Shown: positions 1 through 10,341 of the stretch, one piece after another
Numbering within the stretch: the stretch's first letter is position 1
How the letters are laid out: each line of letters begins with the position of its first letter
Assembly (NCBI RefSeq): GCF_003073175.1
Contig: NZ_QBBX01000007.1
Coordinates: 1-64,000 of the forward strand
Direction of reading: 5' to 3'
DNA from: Peribacillus acanthi
GTDB lineage: Bacteria; Bacillota; Bacilli; Bacillales; DSM-1321
Length of the DNA stretch: 64,000 bases
Program-made: the position numbers and the translations under genes
Notes under the pieces: model-generated
What the model was told of the DNA's origin: nothing
Seen by the model: only the letters and a program-made list of their open reading frames with translations
Database searches by the model: none

Positions 1-17
1 TTTACTTTTAGCCATAA

Positions 18-75
18 TAAAAACTCCCCCAAAGGAAAACAGATTTTTTATTTCATCTGTCTACCTTTAGGGGAG
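18..75 (-). terminator. Intrinsic terminator of the permease/M1-like operon
   Basis: On the minus strand CTCCCC-T-AAAGG pairs with CCTTTGGGGGAG across a loop and is followed by a T run. It lies 26 bases after the stop of the fused permease gene, so it ends that operon. Confidence 0.85.
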
Positions 76-100
76 CATATCACACTTGGTTGCCTTTTAC

Positions 101-2887
101 TTATTTATCTTTTTCTTTATTTTCTAACCATCTTTTGAAGAACTTTTTGGTTTTAGGTCCTTCAGCTTCAGAAAAGATTGTTATAAGGTCATTTCCAGAT
201 GCATGCTTGTGTTGATATTTCTCTGCATATTCTGAAAGGGCTTGCTTCATTTTTTCTTCGCCAATCTGTTTATCAAGTTCAATAAACATATCTGAACCTT
301 TTAAGTTAAGCATGAGGAAGTAAGTAGCCAAGTCATGTAGCTCGTAGGCATCGCTCCTAATAAACATATTTTCCCTCTCAGCAAATTCAATCCCTTCATT
401 TAATGCTTCATATCTTTGGTAAGGAATCTGTGCAAATGTAAAAAATTTTCTTGCTGCATAGTTCGATAAGCTCTCTGAAAGCCATGGCTCTTTGTAAGCA
501 TTAATTCCAATCATTCCAGACCACCATTGACGCGCGATTTCGGGTGGCAAAAAAACTTTTCCTTCATCATCATGAATAAATAGATTAGTAGATAAGAAAA
601 TCATACCTTGTTGACTTGATGTGGCGGTATAGGGACTAGTCTCAACAATATCTAATTCAGTATATGGATATGTCCCGTATTGATCATTAAAATAGGCTAA
701 CGCTTTAGTTGCGATTTCTAAATCATCATTAGCATCAGGGAACATTTCAGTAGGTTTAAACCAAACATTGATTTTCGTATTCCCTACGTTTTCTGTAATC
801 TGCAGATATTTTTGTGGATTTAGGATTGCAAGAGTGAAATCTTGTAACTGATCTCCAATAAATTGGTGAGTTGTGTTTTCATATTTTCTCGTGATAACGG
901 TATTAGAATCATCAATATTAGATATGAATTGATATTTGGCCGGAGCATGTATGGTTACATCGTATTTGCCAAATTCGCTATAAAAAGGCCTTCCGACAGG
1001 AGAGTAAGGGTCAAGATTCCATCCATTTTTATCATACATAGCTTGGATTGGAAGCCAATTTCCTAACCACACCCCATTTTCGTCATAACTAGTATGTCCG
1101 TTGTGTTTAGGTACTTCGTAAATAAAATCCATCATTATCTCAGCTGTAGTATTATCATTCCAATTTTTCATGGGAATTTCCAATAATGTGCCGAGTATTT
1201 TAAAATCTACTGCTTTATTATTGACTGTCAAATTGCTGATGTTAAACGAGCCAGGATCTTGTGATTTCCCTAAAATCTCAACCCATAATGGTTCAGCATT
1301 TTCTTGGTTAAATTGATTAGGGTATAGATGAAAATATACTTTATCCTGGGTTTTACCTGTGGTATTGGTAGTTGTTACGTTCATGGTCCCTTGGAACTTA
1401 GGATTTTGATCGGTATAGGTTAGTTCTACCTTATATGAAACAGGGGTAGATACTGTATTCGTATAGCTTTTTTCATATATTTCTGGAGTGCTGTTTTTTT
1501 CACTAACTGCTTTAAGAGTTAAATCTTTAATTGTGACTACATATGTGGCAATAATCAAAATGGGGAGTAGGATAGCTGCCCATTTTAAAGCTTTTAATTG
1601 ATTTATACTCACCCGACGAGGTAAGGAAAGTAAAGATTCTACAATTTTCTTGCAGGATTTATAAAAAACTGTCTGATAAACAAATTGATTTAATTTAGAA
1701 CGAATCATGTCTGATATATATACTTTATGGTTATAGATTTCATCTTCATATACATTTTTCTTGATTAACACCAATCTCTCCTGAGTAACAGATAATACAG
1801 GATTTTTACCATTAACAGGATTAAATCTGCTATCTTCCGTTACTGCAGTCTTCTTCACAAGGCGATTAAACCACCGGAAGAACCATGAAAAGCGTTTACT
1901 TCTTATAGGAACCAGAGAGTTCCATTTTGAATTAACTTCTATTTCTTTTTTAATTCCATTCACTAATAATACAAGGAATACAACTCCAATAATCGGGCCC
2001 ATAGGCATCCAAGGTGCAATTCTCATCATCCAGAAATTCTGGCCAGTCATTCCTGCTAACTCACTCGTCAGCGATCTATAAACCGTTCTTGGCTCATCTG
2101 TTAATGCCACTGGATGTGATCCCCCTATATAAATAGAAAAGATACCCAGGAAGGTGAGTAATTGTAATATCTGTAAGATTTGTTGCACGGTTAATAAAAC
2201 CAAATGAGACTTAATAAATGGCATGATATGCTTTGTTAATATACGAAATCTACTTGCTCCCATAAGAGAAGAGCTTAAAATGAATGGTTGTTTTTTTACA
2301 TCGCTGACCATTTCGTTCATAAAGAAAAACAAAGATGGAAGGCCAACCATAAACAAAATAATTACTTCGTATTCAATAATCATCAGTTGAGATATTCCCT
2401 TATAACCTCCAGCTATTGGTGCCAATAATATTATTCCAATAAGTAAGGAAGGGATGAATTGAAAGGGTAGAAAAAAAGCTTGAAAACATTTTTTAAAGAA
2501 TGGAAACCAAATGGCAGAAATGATTCCCAATAATCCTCCGATGAAAACTCTTAGTAATGCAATCCCTATAGATATAGCAATTGTATATTTGAAACCTTCA
2601 AGCATTAAATGCAAAATGCTTCTTGAGCCTGTGTCAGTACCTAGCGGAAAGGTCCATGAAGGTCCAGCAGGCGGTGCACCAATAAATCTGCCATTTTTAT
2701 CATAGATTAAAAGCGTACTACTTTCAGGCTGTGGTTCTGTAAAAAAACTGATGACCAATAGTAGGATTATAATTGATAGACTAATAAGAGTTTTGGGATA
2801 TCGGGTATTCTTTAGATATTGTATAATCTTGTAGTTTTGTAATTTCTTTATGTAATACAGATTTTTCAGGTTTCGTAAGGTATTCAT
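101..2887 (-). CDS. DppC-type ABC permease fused to a degenerate M1 peptidase-like domain (copy 1)
   Basis: 928 aa. The first third is a binding-protein-dependent permease: one N-terminal membrane helix (about 33-50), then several helices and an EAA-type loop around GASRFRILTKHIMP. A cytosolic linker (about 325-435) leads to another helix (about 437-455) and then a large outside domain resembling gluzincin M1 aminopeptidases. In that domain the HExxH site reads P782-E783-x-x-R786 and GxMEN reads GMIFL; only the third zinc ligand, E805, remains at the correct spacing. Peptidase activity is therefore unlikely; a peptide-binding or gating role is inference. The start overlaps the upstream permease stop (ATGA), indicating translational coupling. 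No ATPase or binding protein is encoded nearby. Most similar to the 888-aa copy at 3906-6572. Confidence 0.85.
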   Translation of the reverse strand: MNTLRNLKNLYYIKKLQNYKIIQYLKNTRYPKTLISLSIIILLLVISFFTEPQPESSTLLIYDKNGRFIGAPPAGPSWTFPLGTDTGSRSILHLMLEGFKYTIAISIGIALLRVFIGGLLGIISAIWFPFFKKCFQAFFLPFQFIPSLLIGIILLAPIAGGYKGISQLMIIEYEVIILFMVGLPSLFFFMNEMVSDVKKQPFILSSSLMGASRFRILTKHIMPFIKSHLVLLTVQQILQILQLLTFLGIFSIYIGGSHPVALTDEPRTVYRSLTSELAGMTGQNFWMMRIAPWMPMGPIIGVVFLVLLVNGIKKEIEVNSKWNSLVPIRSKRFSWFFRWFNRLVKKTAVTEDSRFNPVNGKNPVLSVTQERLVLIKKNVYEDEIYNHKVYISDMIRSKLNQFVYQTVFYKSCKKIVESLLSLPRRVSINQLKALKWAAILLPILIIATYVVTIKDLTLKAVSEKNSTPEIYEKSYTNTVSTPVSYKVELTYTDQNPKFQGTMNVTTTNTTGKTQDKVYFHLYPNQFNQENAEPLWVEILGKSQDPGSFNISNLTVNNKAVDFKILGTLLEIPMKNWNDNTTAEIMMDFIYEVPKHNGHTSYDENGVWLGNWLPIQAMYDKNGWNLDPYSPVGRPFYSEFGKYDVTIHAPAKYQFISNIDDSNTVITRKYENTTHQFIGDQLQDFTLAILNPQKYLQITENVGNTKINVWFKPTEMFPDANDDLEIATKALAYFNDQYGTYPYTELDIVETSPYTATSSQQGMIFLSTNLFIHDDEGKVFLPPEIARQWWSGMIGINAYKEPWLSESLSNYAARKFFTFAQIPYQRYEALNEGIEFAERENMFIRSDAYELHDLATYFLMLNLKGSDMFIELDKQIGEEKMKQALSEYAEKYQHKHASGNDLITIFSEAEGPKTKKFFKRWLENKEKDK

Positions 2888-3771
2888 AGCTGAACCCCTC
2901 TTATCTTTCTAAGTGATTTTGCAGAAATGTTTAGGATAAATTCTAAGAAGAGGATAGGTGTCAATAACATGAGAGTATAAAAAACGATATCTAATACATT
3001 TCTTTTTGTGGTTAAAACGTTATACAGCTCATTTACGTATCCATCTAATATAAACATGTGTTCAACAAGCACTAGATTAGTTAATACCATGAATATGATG
3101 GTTTTAAAGTAAATCATGACGACAGGATAAATATTGCGTATGAGATGATTTTTGAATAAGTGTAGGTTTGAAAGCCCTTTTGCTCTCCCTAAAAGGATGT
3201 ATTGTTTGTCCATTTCTTCTTCCATAACTTTCAATAGATATTGTGCAAAGAATAAAGAAGGAAGAATTGAAATAACAACCATTGGGAAAAAATATGGCTT
3301 CGCACCAAATAGCCCATACATATAAAATAATTTGATGCCAAATTCTTTATACAATGTGAAAATTCCCATTTGTAGAAGAAATAAAATGAACAGGTCAGGT
3401 AAACCTTCGAGAAAGTTTAATCCGTCCTTTAACGGGGCTTTCCACTTATATGGAATAAAAATGATGAAACAAGCAATTATGCAACCAATGAAAATAGTAA
3501 ATAGTATCGATAACCCCATGATCTGTAACGAATAAATGTATCGTTCCATAACTTCATCTTTCATCCAACTATCGATAAAGGTCCATTTAGTAGGTGTTGT
3601 TAAAACTTTATAGGAATCACTAAAGGCAGAAAAGAAACTTTCTGAACTGATAACTAAATGCTCAGGTTCGGTTGTCCATTTAAAAACAAAAAGCTTTGGA
3701 AATGAAATAAAGAAAACAAAACCAAGCATACCGATGATAAATAAAAATGGATAAATAATAATATTTTTCAT
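2884..3771 (-). CDS. DppB-type ABC transporter permease (copy 1)
   Basis: 295 aa membrane protein with an N-terminal helix, a long outside loop (about 30-80) and five further helices. The conserved cytoplasmic loop near LLGRAKGLSNLHLFKNHLIR fits the EAA motif of dipeptide/nickel-type permeases. It starts behind AGGAGGTTCT and ends in a 4-base overlap with the fused permease, so the two very likely form one heterodimeric channel. Its paralogue at 6569-7459 keeps the same size and the same overlap. Substrate unknown; peptides are the family guess. Confidence 0.85.
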   Translation of the reverse strand: MKNIIIYPFLFIIGMLGFVFFISFPKLFVFKWTTEPEHLVISSESFFSAFSDSYKVLTTPTKWTFIDSWMKDEVMERYIYSLQIMGLSILFTIFIGCIIACFIIFIPYKWKAPLKDGLNFLEGLPDLFILFLLQMGIFTLYKEFGIKLFYMYGLFGAKPYFFPMVVISILPSLFFAQYLLKVMEEEMDKQYILLGRAKGLSNLHLFKNHLIRNIYPVVMIYFKTIIFMVLTNLVLVEHMFILDGYVNELYNVLTTKRNVLDIVFYTLMLLTPILFLEFILNISAKSLRKIRGVQL

Positions 3772-3800
3772 AGAACCTCCTGTTTTAGACTAGATACATA

Positions 3801-3841
3801 AAAGGCTATTCTCCCTGAAGGGTTCCAAAAGAGATAGCCTT
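3801..3841 (-). terminator. Intrinsic terminator between the two permease pairs
   Basis: On the minus strand AAGGCTATCTC and GAGAATAGCCTT form a stem followed by TTTTAT. It separates the upstream pair (7459-3906) from the downstream pair (3771-101), so each pair is probably its own transcription unit. Confidence 0.75.
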
Positions 3842-3905
3842 CAATATTTTAAAACTTGCAAGTTGAACAGATATATTCATTGAGTGTGTAGAACGGAATG
3901 TTCTA

Positions 3906-6572
3906 TTATTTAGATTGTTCTTTTTTAGAAAGCCATTTCTCAAAGTACTGTTCGGTTTCTGGTCCGGCTACATAGGAGAAAGTGGTTATGAAATCTTGCC
4001 CTGAGGCATTTTTGTTTTGGTACTCGGTTGAAAACTTTTGAAGAACTTCCATCATTTTATCCTCTCCAATTTGTTTTTCTAGCTCGACTAACATGTCAGA
4101 GCCTTTCAAGAAAAGGATTAAGCGGTGGTTAGTAGCTGATTTGAATTCTTCCAATGTACTGCTAATATATTGCTTTTCAGCTTCTGCCAAATTTATATTC
4201 GTTTTTAGCTCCTCGGTGCGTTCTTCTTGTGGTCCACCCACCATTCTCATGACTTTCTTGGAACTGTAGCTGGTTAAGCTTTCGGAAAGCCAAGGTTCTT
4301 TTGCTCCGTTACTTCCAACCATTCCACCCCACCATTGTCTAGCTGTTTCTTCTACAAGATTAAATGCTCCATAATACTCTTTAAAGTTATAGCCAGGTGA
4401 GAATAGCATGCCAGTAGAGCTTGCAGGCAAGGAATTATCGCCTGTTCGTACGATATCAAATTCTGTAAAGGGATATTTACCGTAAAGATTACTGTAGTGT
4501 TCTAGGGCTTGACTTACTGTTTTTGTATCATAATGTATGATATTTGAATCATCATTTTTTCGGTACCAAGTATTGATCATTGTGTCCCCAACCATATAGA
4601 TCATGACCTCGTAATAATTGATATCCAGAAATGCAGCAGAGAAATCCCTTACATTCTCTACTTGTACTTGATTGACTGTACTGCCATTTGAAGTATGTAC
4701 AACGGCTTTCTGATCATTTCCATTAGTAATAACCTTGTATTTTTCAGGCACCCGGAGCGTAACATCGTAATTTCCGGCTTCACTGTAGAACGGTGTTCCA
4801 AATGGTGAATATGAATGAAGGTTCCAACCATTCTGGTCATGTACGGCTTGCACAGGAAGCCAATTTCCTAACCATGTTCCTGCATGGTCATAACTGGAGT
4901 GGCCGTTGTTTTTAGGAATTTTGATTTCAAATTTGATTTTGATCTTTGCTACCTCGTTTTTATCCCAGCCCTCCATCTGTATATCTAAAAGGGTTCCTTT
5001 CACTTCAAAGCTAGCCTTACTGCCGTCCACTAAAACCTCATAAATATCGACCCAGCCAGTTTCCTGTTCTTCGCCTAGGGATGTAATCCATTTCTCATCG
5101 GTTAATTTCTCTCTAAATTGATTAGGGTAAAGATGAAAGTATATATGATCATTCTTTTTTTCAGAGAAATTAGTGGATTCTATATCTAAGGTGCCATCTA
5201 AGGTAGATTTTGTATCATTAAAGGTAACATCTGCTTTGTAGTTCACTGGTACGGCATTTCGGTTGGTATAACTTTTTTCGTATATAGGGCTAATAATAGG
5301 TTTTTCTTTTTGAGTAGTGCTTGCAGTTTTCGGAGTATCTAATCTTGTAATAAATAAAGTTGTAACGATCACGAGTGGGACTATTAGTAATATCCATTTA
5401 AAAGGCATTCCTCTTTCTTTTTGAAAAAGTAAACGTTTTAACCAACTATTCATTACTTGATAAACCTTTGTTTTGTAAATCTTTTTCAGTATCCTACGAA
5501 ATAGCGCACGTAACATGTCTGATTTATATTTCTGAGGTAAGTAATCTTCGCTCTCATTTGAAGAGGGAAGTCCAATTAGAATAAAACTATTAGTCGGTGC
5601 AGGAGCATATCTAACATATTTACCCTTTTTAAAGGCTAGCCATTTAAAAGCCTTTTTTCTACTTGGAACAATGGGATTCCAGACTAGATTTTCTTCTAAT
5701 TCTTTTTTAATGGTATTAATCAATAGAACTAAAAACACTACCCCAATAATTGGAGCCATAGGCATCCAAGGAGCTCGAAGCATTAACCAATAATTTTGTC
5801 CGGTCATACCAGCCAATTCACTAGTGATTGACCGATATATTACTCTTGGATGATCACTAATCGGTGTTGGATGAGCTCCGCCAAGATAGATTGAAAATAT
5901 CCCAAGAAACATTAAAAGCTGTAACACTTGAAGGACTTGCTGTACGGTTAATAACGTTAAATGGGACTTTAAGAAGGGCATAATATGTTTAGTCAATAAA
6001 CGATATTTACTGGCTCCCATTAGTGACGAGCTTAAAATAAATGGCTGTTTTTTTATATCTTCAACAAGCTCATTCATGAAAATGAAGACAGAAGGCAGTC
6101 CTACCACTAAAAGAACAATAGCTTGATATTCCACAATCATCATATAAGGTATCCCACGATAGCTTGCAGCTATAGGAGTAAGTAGAATAATTCCTATTAA
6201 TAGTGCAGGTATGTATTGAAAAGGTAGAAACAAAGCTTTGAAATAATATTTAAAGTTTGGAAGCCATATAGCTGAGATGATTCCTAACGTTCCTCCAATC
6301 AAAACCCTTAGTACGGCAATACCGACGGATATCGCAATTGTGTACTTTAAACCTTCTAATACTAAATGGAGCATGCTTCTTGAAGCTGTGTCGGTACCTA
6401 GAGGAAAGGTCTTTGAAGGTCCTGCTGGAGGAGCTCCTATAAATTTTCCATTTTCATCATAGAGTAACAGTTTAGTATTTTCAGGCTGTGGCTCTGTATT
6501 TACACTTATTATGAATAGAGCTACTAGTATGGATAAGCTAATAAGGGTTTTCCAATACCATTTTCTTTTCAT
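3906..6572 (-). CDS. DppC-type ABC permease fused to a degenerate M1 peptidase-like domain (copy 2)
   Basis: 888 aa paralogue of the 101-2887 product with the same order: N-terminal helix, DppC-like permease core (EAA-type loop GASKYRLLTKHIMP), a shorter cytosolic linker, a second anchor helix near 393-412, then an M1-like ectodomain. Here the HExxH site reads E741-E742-x-x-R745 and GxMEN reads GMLFS, while E764 keeps the third-ligand position. Both copies have thus lost both zinc histidines, but at the first one by different substitutions (Pro versus Glu). ATGA overlap with the upstream permease. The ectodomain probably sits on the outer face of the membrane. Confidence 0.85.
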   Translation of the reverse strand: MKRKWYWKTLISLSILVALFIISVNTEPQPENTKLLLYDENGKFIGAPPAGPSKTFPLGTDTASRSMLHLVLEGLKYTIAISVGIAVLRVLIGGTLGIISAIWLPNFKYYFKALFLPFQYIPALLIGIILLTPIAASYRGIPYMMIVEYQAIVLLVVGLPSVFIFMNELVEDIKKQPFILSSSLMGASKYRLLTKHIMPFLKSHLTLLTVQQVLQVLQLLMFLGIFSIYLGGAHPTPISDHPRVIYRSITSELAGMTGQNYWLMLRAPWMPMAPIIGVVFLVLLINTIKKELEENLVWNPIVPSRKKAFKWLAFKKGKYVRYAPAPTNSFILIGLPSSNESEDYLPQKYKSDMLRALFRRILKKIYKTKVYQVMNSWLKRLLFQKERGMPFKWILLIVPLVIVTTLFITRLDTPKTASTTQKEKPIISPIYEKSYTNRNAVPVNYKADVTFNDTKSTLDGTLDIESTNFSEKKNDHIYFHLYPNQFREKLTDEKWITSLGEEQETGWVDIYEVLVDGSKASFEVKGTLLDIQMEGWDKNEVAKIKIKFEIKIPKNNGHSSYDHAGTWLGNWLPVQAVHDQNGWNLHSYSPFGTPFYSEAGNYDVTLRVPEKYKVITNGNDQKAVVHTSNGSTVNQVQVENVRDFSAAFLDINYYEVMIYMVGDTMINTWYRKNDDSNIIHYDTKTVSQALEHYSNLYGKYPFTEFDIVRTGDNSLPASSTGMLFSPGYNFKEYYGAFNLVEETARQWWGGMVGSNGAKEPWLSESLTSYSSKKVMRMVGGPQEERTEELKTNINLAEAEKQYISSTLEEFKSATNHRLILFLKGSDMLVELEKQIGEDKMMEVLQKFSTEYQNKNASGQDFITTFSYVAGPETEQYFEKWLSKKEQSK

Positions 6573-7459
6573 AGCTGTAGCCCTCTAATCTTTCCAATGG
6601 ATTTAGCAGAAAGGATTAATAGTAATTCAAATACAAAAATAGGAATCATTAACATTAGTACATAAAAGACAATGGCCAACGGGTTATGACTGTTAAAGCT
6701 TAATATTACGTATAGCTCGTGTATGTAACCGTCTAATACAAACATGTGTTCAACCAACACTAAATTGGTTAATACCATGAAAATAATTGTTTTGAAATGA
6801 ATCATAACCACTGGAAAAATATTACGTAGAAGATAATTTTGAAAAATATATACTCTTGATAATCCCTTTGCTTTTCCTAATAGAATATAATGCTTTTCCA
6901 TTTCTTCTTCCATGACCTTTAATAAGTATTGGGCAAAGAATAAGGATGGAAGGATTGAATTAATGATCATCGGAAAAACGTATGGCTTTGTTTCGGCAAT
7001 TCCATATAAAGAGAAAATCTTAATTCCGTAATCTTTATACAGTTTTAAAAGTCCCATTTGAAGCAGGAACAAAATAAAAAGATCAGGTAATCCTTCCAAA
7101 AAATTCAAAGCGATTTTGAAAGGTGACCTCATTTTTAATGGAATAAAAATAATAAAACATGCAATCATGCAACCTATAAGAATAGTAAAAAGTAAAGAAA
7201 TGCCCATAATCTGTAATGAATAAATGTATCTTTCAATGACTACATCCTTCATCCAGCCTTCAATAAAAGTCCAATCAGAAGGGGTCGTTAAGGCTTTTAA
7301 TGTTTTTAGGAAAGAAGATAAGATAAAACCAGAATTAAGGACCAAATGCTCTTGATCTCCTGTCGTTGGGAAAGCAAATAGCTTTGGAAAAGCAAGAAAT
7401 ACTACGAACCCTAACATTCCCGTAAGGGTTATTAAAGGATAATGTATAATTTTTCTCAT
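6569..7459 (-). CDS. DppB-type ABC transporter permease (copy 2)
   Basis: 296 aa if started at the ATG at 7459, which has a near-perfect GGAGGAAAT ribosome site and matches the start of the paralogue at 3771; the frame stays open upstream to 7564 but without a good ribosome site. Same topology as copy 1, with the permease loop around LLGKAKGLSRVYIFQNYLLR. It overlaps the next gene by ATGA. The pair is followed by a terminator at 3801-3841. Confidence 0.85.
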   Translation of the reverse strand: MRKIIHYPLITLTGMLGFVVFLAFPKLFAFPTTGDQEHLVLNSGFILSSFLKTLKALTTPSDWTFIEGWMKDVVIERYIYSLQIMGISLLFTILIGCMIACFIIFIPLKMRSPFKIALNFLEGLPDLFILFLLQMGLLKLYKDYGIKIFSLYGIAETKPYVFPMIINSILPSLFFAQYLLKVMEEEMEKHYILLGKAKGLSRVYIFQNYLLRNIFPVVMIHFKTIIFMVLTNLVLVEHMFVLDGYIHELYVILSFNSHNPLAIVFYVLMLMIPIFVFELLLILSAKSIGKIRGLQL

Positions 7460-7653
7460 ATTTCCTCCAAAAAGTATGGTATTTAATATTTGACGAGATA
7501 TATTACAAACAGGTTTCAAATATATGTAAAAAAAGTTAAAAATAGTAATAAAAAAAGTCCCCAAAAAAGGGACATCCGATTTGAAAAAGTAATGTTATGT
7601 TGCAATCACTTGTATTTCATATTTAATTATCCTTCAGAATTTTATTGGAAAAT

Positions 7654-7680
7654 AAAAAAAGACTGCCTTTTGACAGTCTT
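7654..7680 (-). terminator. Intrinsic terminator of the LysM gene
   Basis: On the minus strand AAGACTG-tcaaaag-CAGTCTT is followed by TTTTTATT, just after the stop of the LysM protein gene. Confidence 0.9.
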
Positions 7681-7690
7681 GGTATGTTAT

Positions 7691-8494
7691 TTAGAAAACC
7701 GATATAACGGCACCGTTCTTATGTAATACAGTTACTTTTTGTCCTGATTTGTCTTGGTATTTTGAGGCTGCGCCATATGGTACGGTTAAAACAAATGTCT
7801 TACCATGTTGTTCGAATTCAACCGTAAAACTATCAGCAGCACCGATCACTGTCGCTTCTGAATAATTTGCTACTCCAGGTATGGAAAGACGTTGACCAAT
7901 AAGAACCATTTCCTTATTTAAACCATTTTCTTTCACAAGATCTTCCACTTTCACCCCAAATCGTTTAGCAATTCCCCATAAAGAATCTCCAGGGAAAACG
8001 GTATACATTTGTTCCTCTTCGTTTGAGGGATTTTCTAGTGGCACTATGATTTTTTGACCTGGATAAATACGATCTTCTTGAAAATTATTTTCCTTTTTCA
8101 ATTCCATTATAGAAGTGCCGTACATTTTTGCTATGAAGGACAGTGTTTCCCCTTTTTGAACAGTATGTACGTTAGAGTAATCCTCTGTTTGTGAAACCGT
8201 TGTTTCAGTAGGGACCAAAAGCTGTTGACCAATTACGATTTTATCTGTTGTTAAACCATTAACTTTCATTAGTTGATCAACACTTACTCGATATTTTTTA
8301 GATAGACTATATAGATTGTCGTTCTTTTTAATCGTATACTGCGTTCCACTTGCTCCTACTTTACCATTGAAAAACAGAATTGCAGTAATCGCTCCGGCAA
8401 TCGAAGCTGCTGCTACCTTTTTATTACGAGCTTTCATTTTTGTCTTACGTAGTTCTGAAATCCTTTGTTTTCTCTTTAGTGTAACAGTATTCAT
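7691..8494 (-). CDS. Triple-LysM cell-wall-binding protein
   Basis: 267 aa. A short basic cytosolic stretch (about 1-26) precedes one hydrophobic segment (27-46) that is either a signal peptide or an anchor. Three LysM repeats follow (about 53-96, 108-151 and 161-206), each with the xTVxxGDxLxxIAxxxG pattern and an xxGQxLxxP end. The last 50 residues form a small unassigned domain. LysM binds the GlcNAc-containing glycan of peptidoglycan or related polymers. No catalytic domain is visible, so it is a wall-attached or spore-coat-type protein; SafA-like function is possible but unproven. Monocistronic, with its own terminator. Confidence 0.8.
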   Translation of the reverse strand: MNTVTLKRKQRISELRKTKMKARNKKVAAASIAGAITAILFFNGKVGASGTQYTIKKNDNLYSLSKKYRVSVDQLMKVNGLTTDKIVIGQQLLVPTETTVSQTEDYSNVHTVQKGETLSFIAKMYGTSIMELKKENNFQEDRIYPGQKIIVPLENPSNEEEQMYTVFPGDSLWGIAKRFGVKVEDLVKENGLNKEMVLIGQRLSIPGVANYSEATVIGAADSFTVEFEQHGKTFVLTVPYGAASKYQDKSGQKVTVLHKNGAVISVF

Positions 8495-8767
8495 TGACCA
8501 TAATCCCCCTGCATCCCCGCATGTCGATGTCGATTAGAACCCTATACAGGATTACGAAGCTGGGAAGCATTTTTTGGCTGTAATTCAACAAAAATCTTTT
8601 TTGAAAATTTTAAAAGTAAAAATCTAGATGAAAACTACAAACTATGAGAAATGACCCTTAATAACAATCGGTAAAAATGAACTTAACTTTTCCAAGACTT
8701 TTATCTATACAAATCCAGTAAAACAACATACAATAACAATAATTCCTATATGAAAGGTTGGATTTGT

Positions 8768-9190
8768 ATGACAGAAACAATTCGTTCAATTCCTCGACCT
8801 CTTGTTAGAGTTAACCAATGGACTATTGTCTTGAGTGTAATTTTAACGTGGACTTCCGGTATGGTATGGATTTTATTAATTCCTTTAATTTCAGGTCTTC
8901 TAGGACTTTTATTTGGATACAATCCAGTTATGGAGCTTGCTAAAAAAATGCTTAGAAAAGAACCTAACTCTTATATTCCTGAAGATTGGGAGCAACAGCA
9001 GTTTAACCAAAAAATAGCGGTTAGTTGTTTGTTCATTGCTTTTGTTTCATTCTTGTTAGGTTGGAATGCTGTCGGTTATATATTCTCAATCATGGTAGCA
9101 TTGGCGGCTTCCGTTGCTTTATTAGGTTTTTGTATCGGTTGCTTTATGCATTATCAGTGGAAACAATATACCTATAGACGTGCCAATTAA
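8768..9190 (+). CDS. DUF4395 family membrane protein
   Basis: 140 aa from the ATG at 8768, which follows GAAAGGTTGG; an in-frame ATG at 8750 has no ribosome site. The start SIPRPLVRVNQ is the family signature (the proline-rich head before the first helix). Two closely spaced hydrophobic segments come before a charged loop (PEDWEQQQFNQK) and two more after it, consistent with four membrane helices. DUF4395 proteins have no established function. Divergent from the LysM gene; own terminator. Confidence 0.75.
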   Translation: MTETIRSIPRPLVRVNQWTIVLSVILTWTSGMVWILLIPLISGLLGLLFGYNPVMELAKKMLRKEPNSYIPEDWEQQQFNQKIAVSCLFIAFVSFLLGWNAVGYIFSIMVALAASVALLGFCIGCFMHYQWKQYTYRRAN

Positions 9191-9204
9191 ATGATTTCTA
9201 ACAA

Positions 9205-9243
9205 AAAGGTCTGACTCTTACAATGGAGTGTCAGACCTTTTAT
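9205..9243 (+). terminator. Intrinsic terminator after the DUF4395 gene
   Basis: AAAGGTCTGAC and GTCAGACCTTT form a long perfect stem followed by T residues; it can act in both directions. Confidence 0.85.
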
Positions 9244-9408
9244 TAACTTTTTTAGACAAACGATCATATAAAAGTGACGTCTCGTAATGATAGTTTTCGG
9301 GTTCTTAGGCCATATTATTTTTGTCTGAATCAAGTATTGTTTATACTATCAGTGTACCGGAATTCGAATTTTGATACTTACCCATAAATAACCGGCATGG
9401 AGGAATAA

Positions 9409-9951
<543 letters not shown>

Positions 9952-9956
9952 AAATG

Positions 9957-10006
9957 AAAGAACCAAGAACTGTTTTCTTCATGGAACCGGATGCTTGGTT
10001 CTTTTT
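9957..10006 (+). terminator. Intrinsic terminator after azr
   Basis: AAAGAACCAAG pairs with CTTGGTTCTTT, followed by a T run. Confidence 0.85.
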
Positions 10007-10084
10007 CTGTGAGAATGTGTAAGAGCTAAATTTTGGTATTGAAGAGCTATCGACATTGTTCAGCTCATCTTTTGCATGTGATTT

Positions 10085-10189
10085 TCATTGTCCACGAATT
10101 TTTAATCTTGAACTAAGACTAACTGCTTGTAAGATGAATAGTTTTTCATGAACGGTTAGCATCGTCCAGTTTCCAGCTTTGATTTTCAT
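10085..10189 (-). CDS. Putative 34-aa small protein
   Basis: A short frame with ATG at 10189, seven bases behind a perfect AGGAGG (10197-10202), running 34 codons to TGA. The product begins MKIKAGNWTMLTVHEKL, is basic with a hydrophobic middle (LFILQAVSL) and ends KIRGQ. I do not recognise the family. The ideal ribosome site and spacing are the main evidence that it is real; it sits alone between azr and the histidine phosphatase gene, antisense to both. Confidence 0.5.
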   Translation of the reverse strand: MKIKAGNWTMLTVHEKLFILQAVSLSSRLKIRGQ

Positions 10190-10341
10190 AAATGATCCTC
10201 CTAAGAAATCCATGATTTGTATTATTTAAATACCGTCATTTGTCCCTATTAAAACAACAAAAATTTCTACAATTTCCCAGGTAATATGACACAGTCTTTC
10301 GACAATTTGGTAGAATAATTGAAATAGGGAGGGGTTTTTCA

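Noticed and set aside
863-1066. Open frames of 60-140 codons opposite or shifted to larger genes (for example 863-1066, 2511-2705, 12806-13081, 17160-17549, 18060-18479, 22723-23031, 31128-31496)
   Set aside because: All lie fully inside well-supported genes, have no ribosome site and give no recognisable product; they are shadows.
101-2887. Active M1 aminopeptidase
   Set aside because: Both zinc histidines and the GxMEN motif are missing in both copies.
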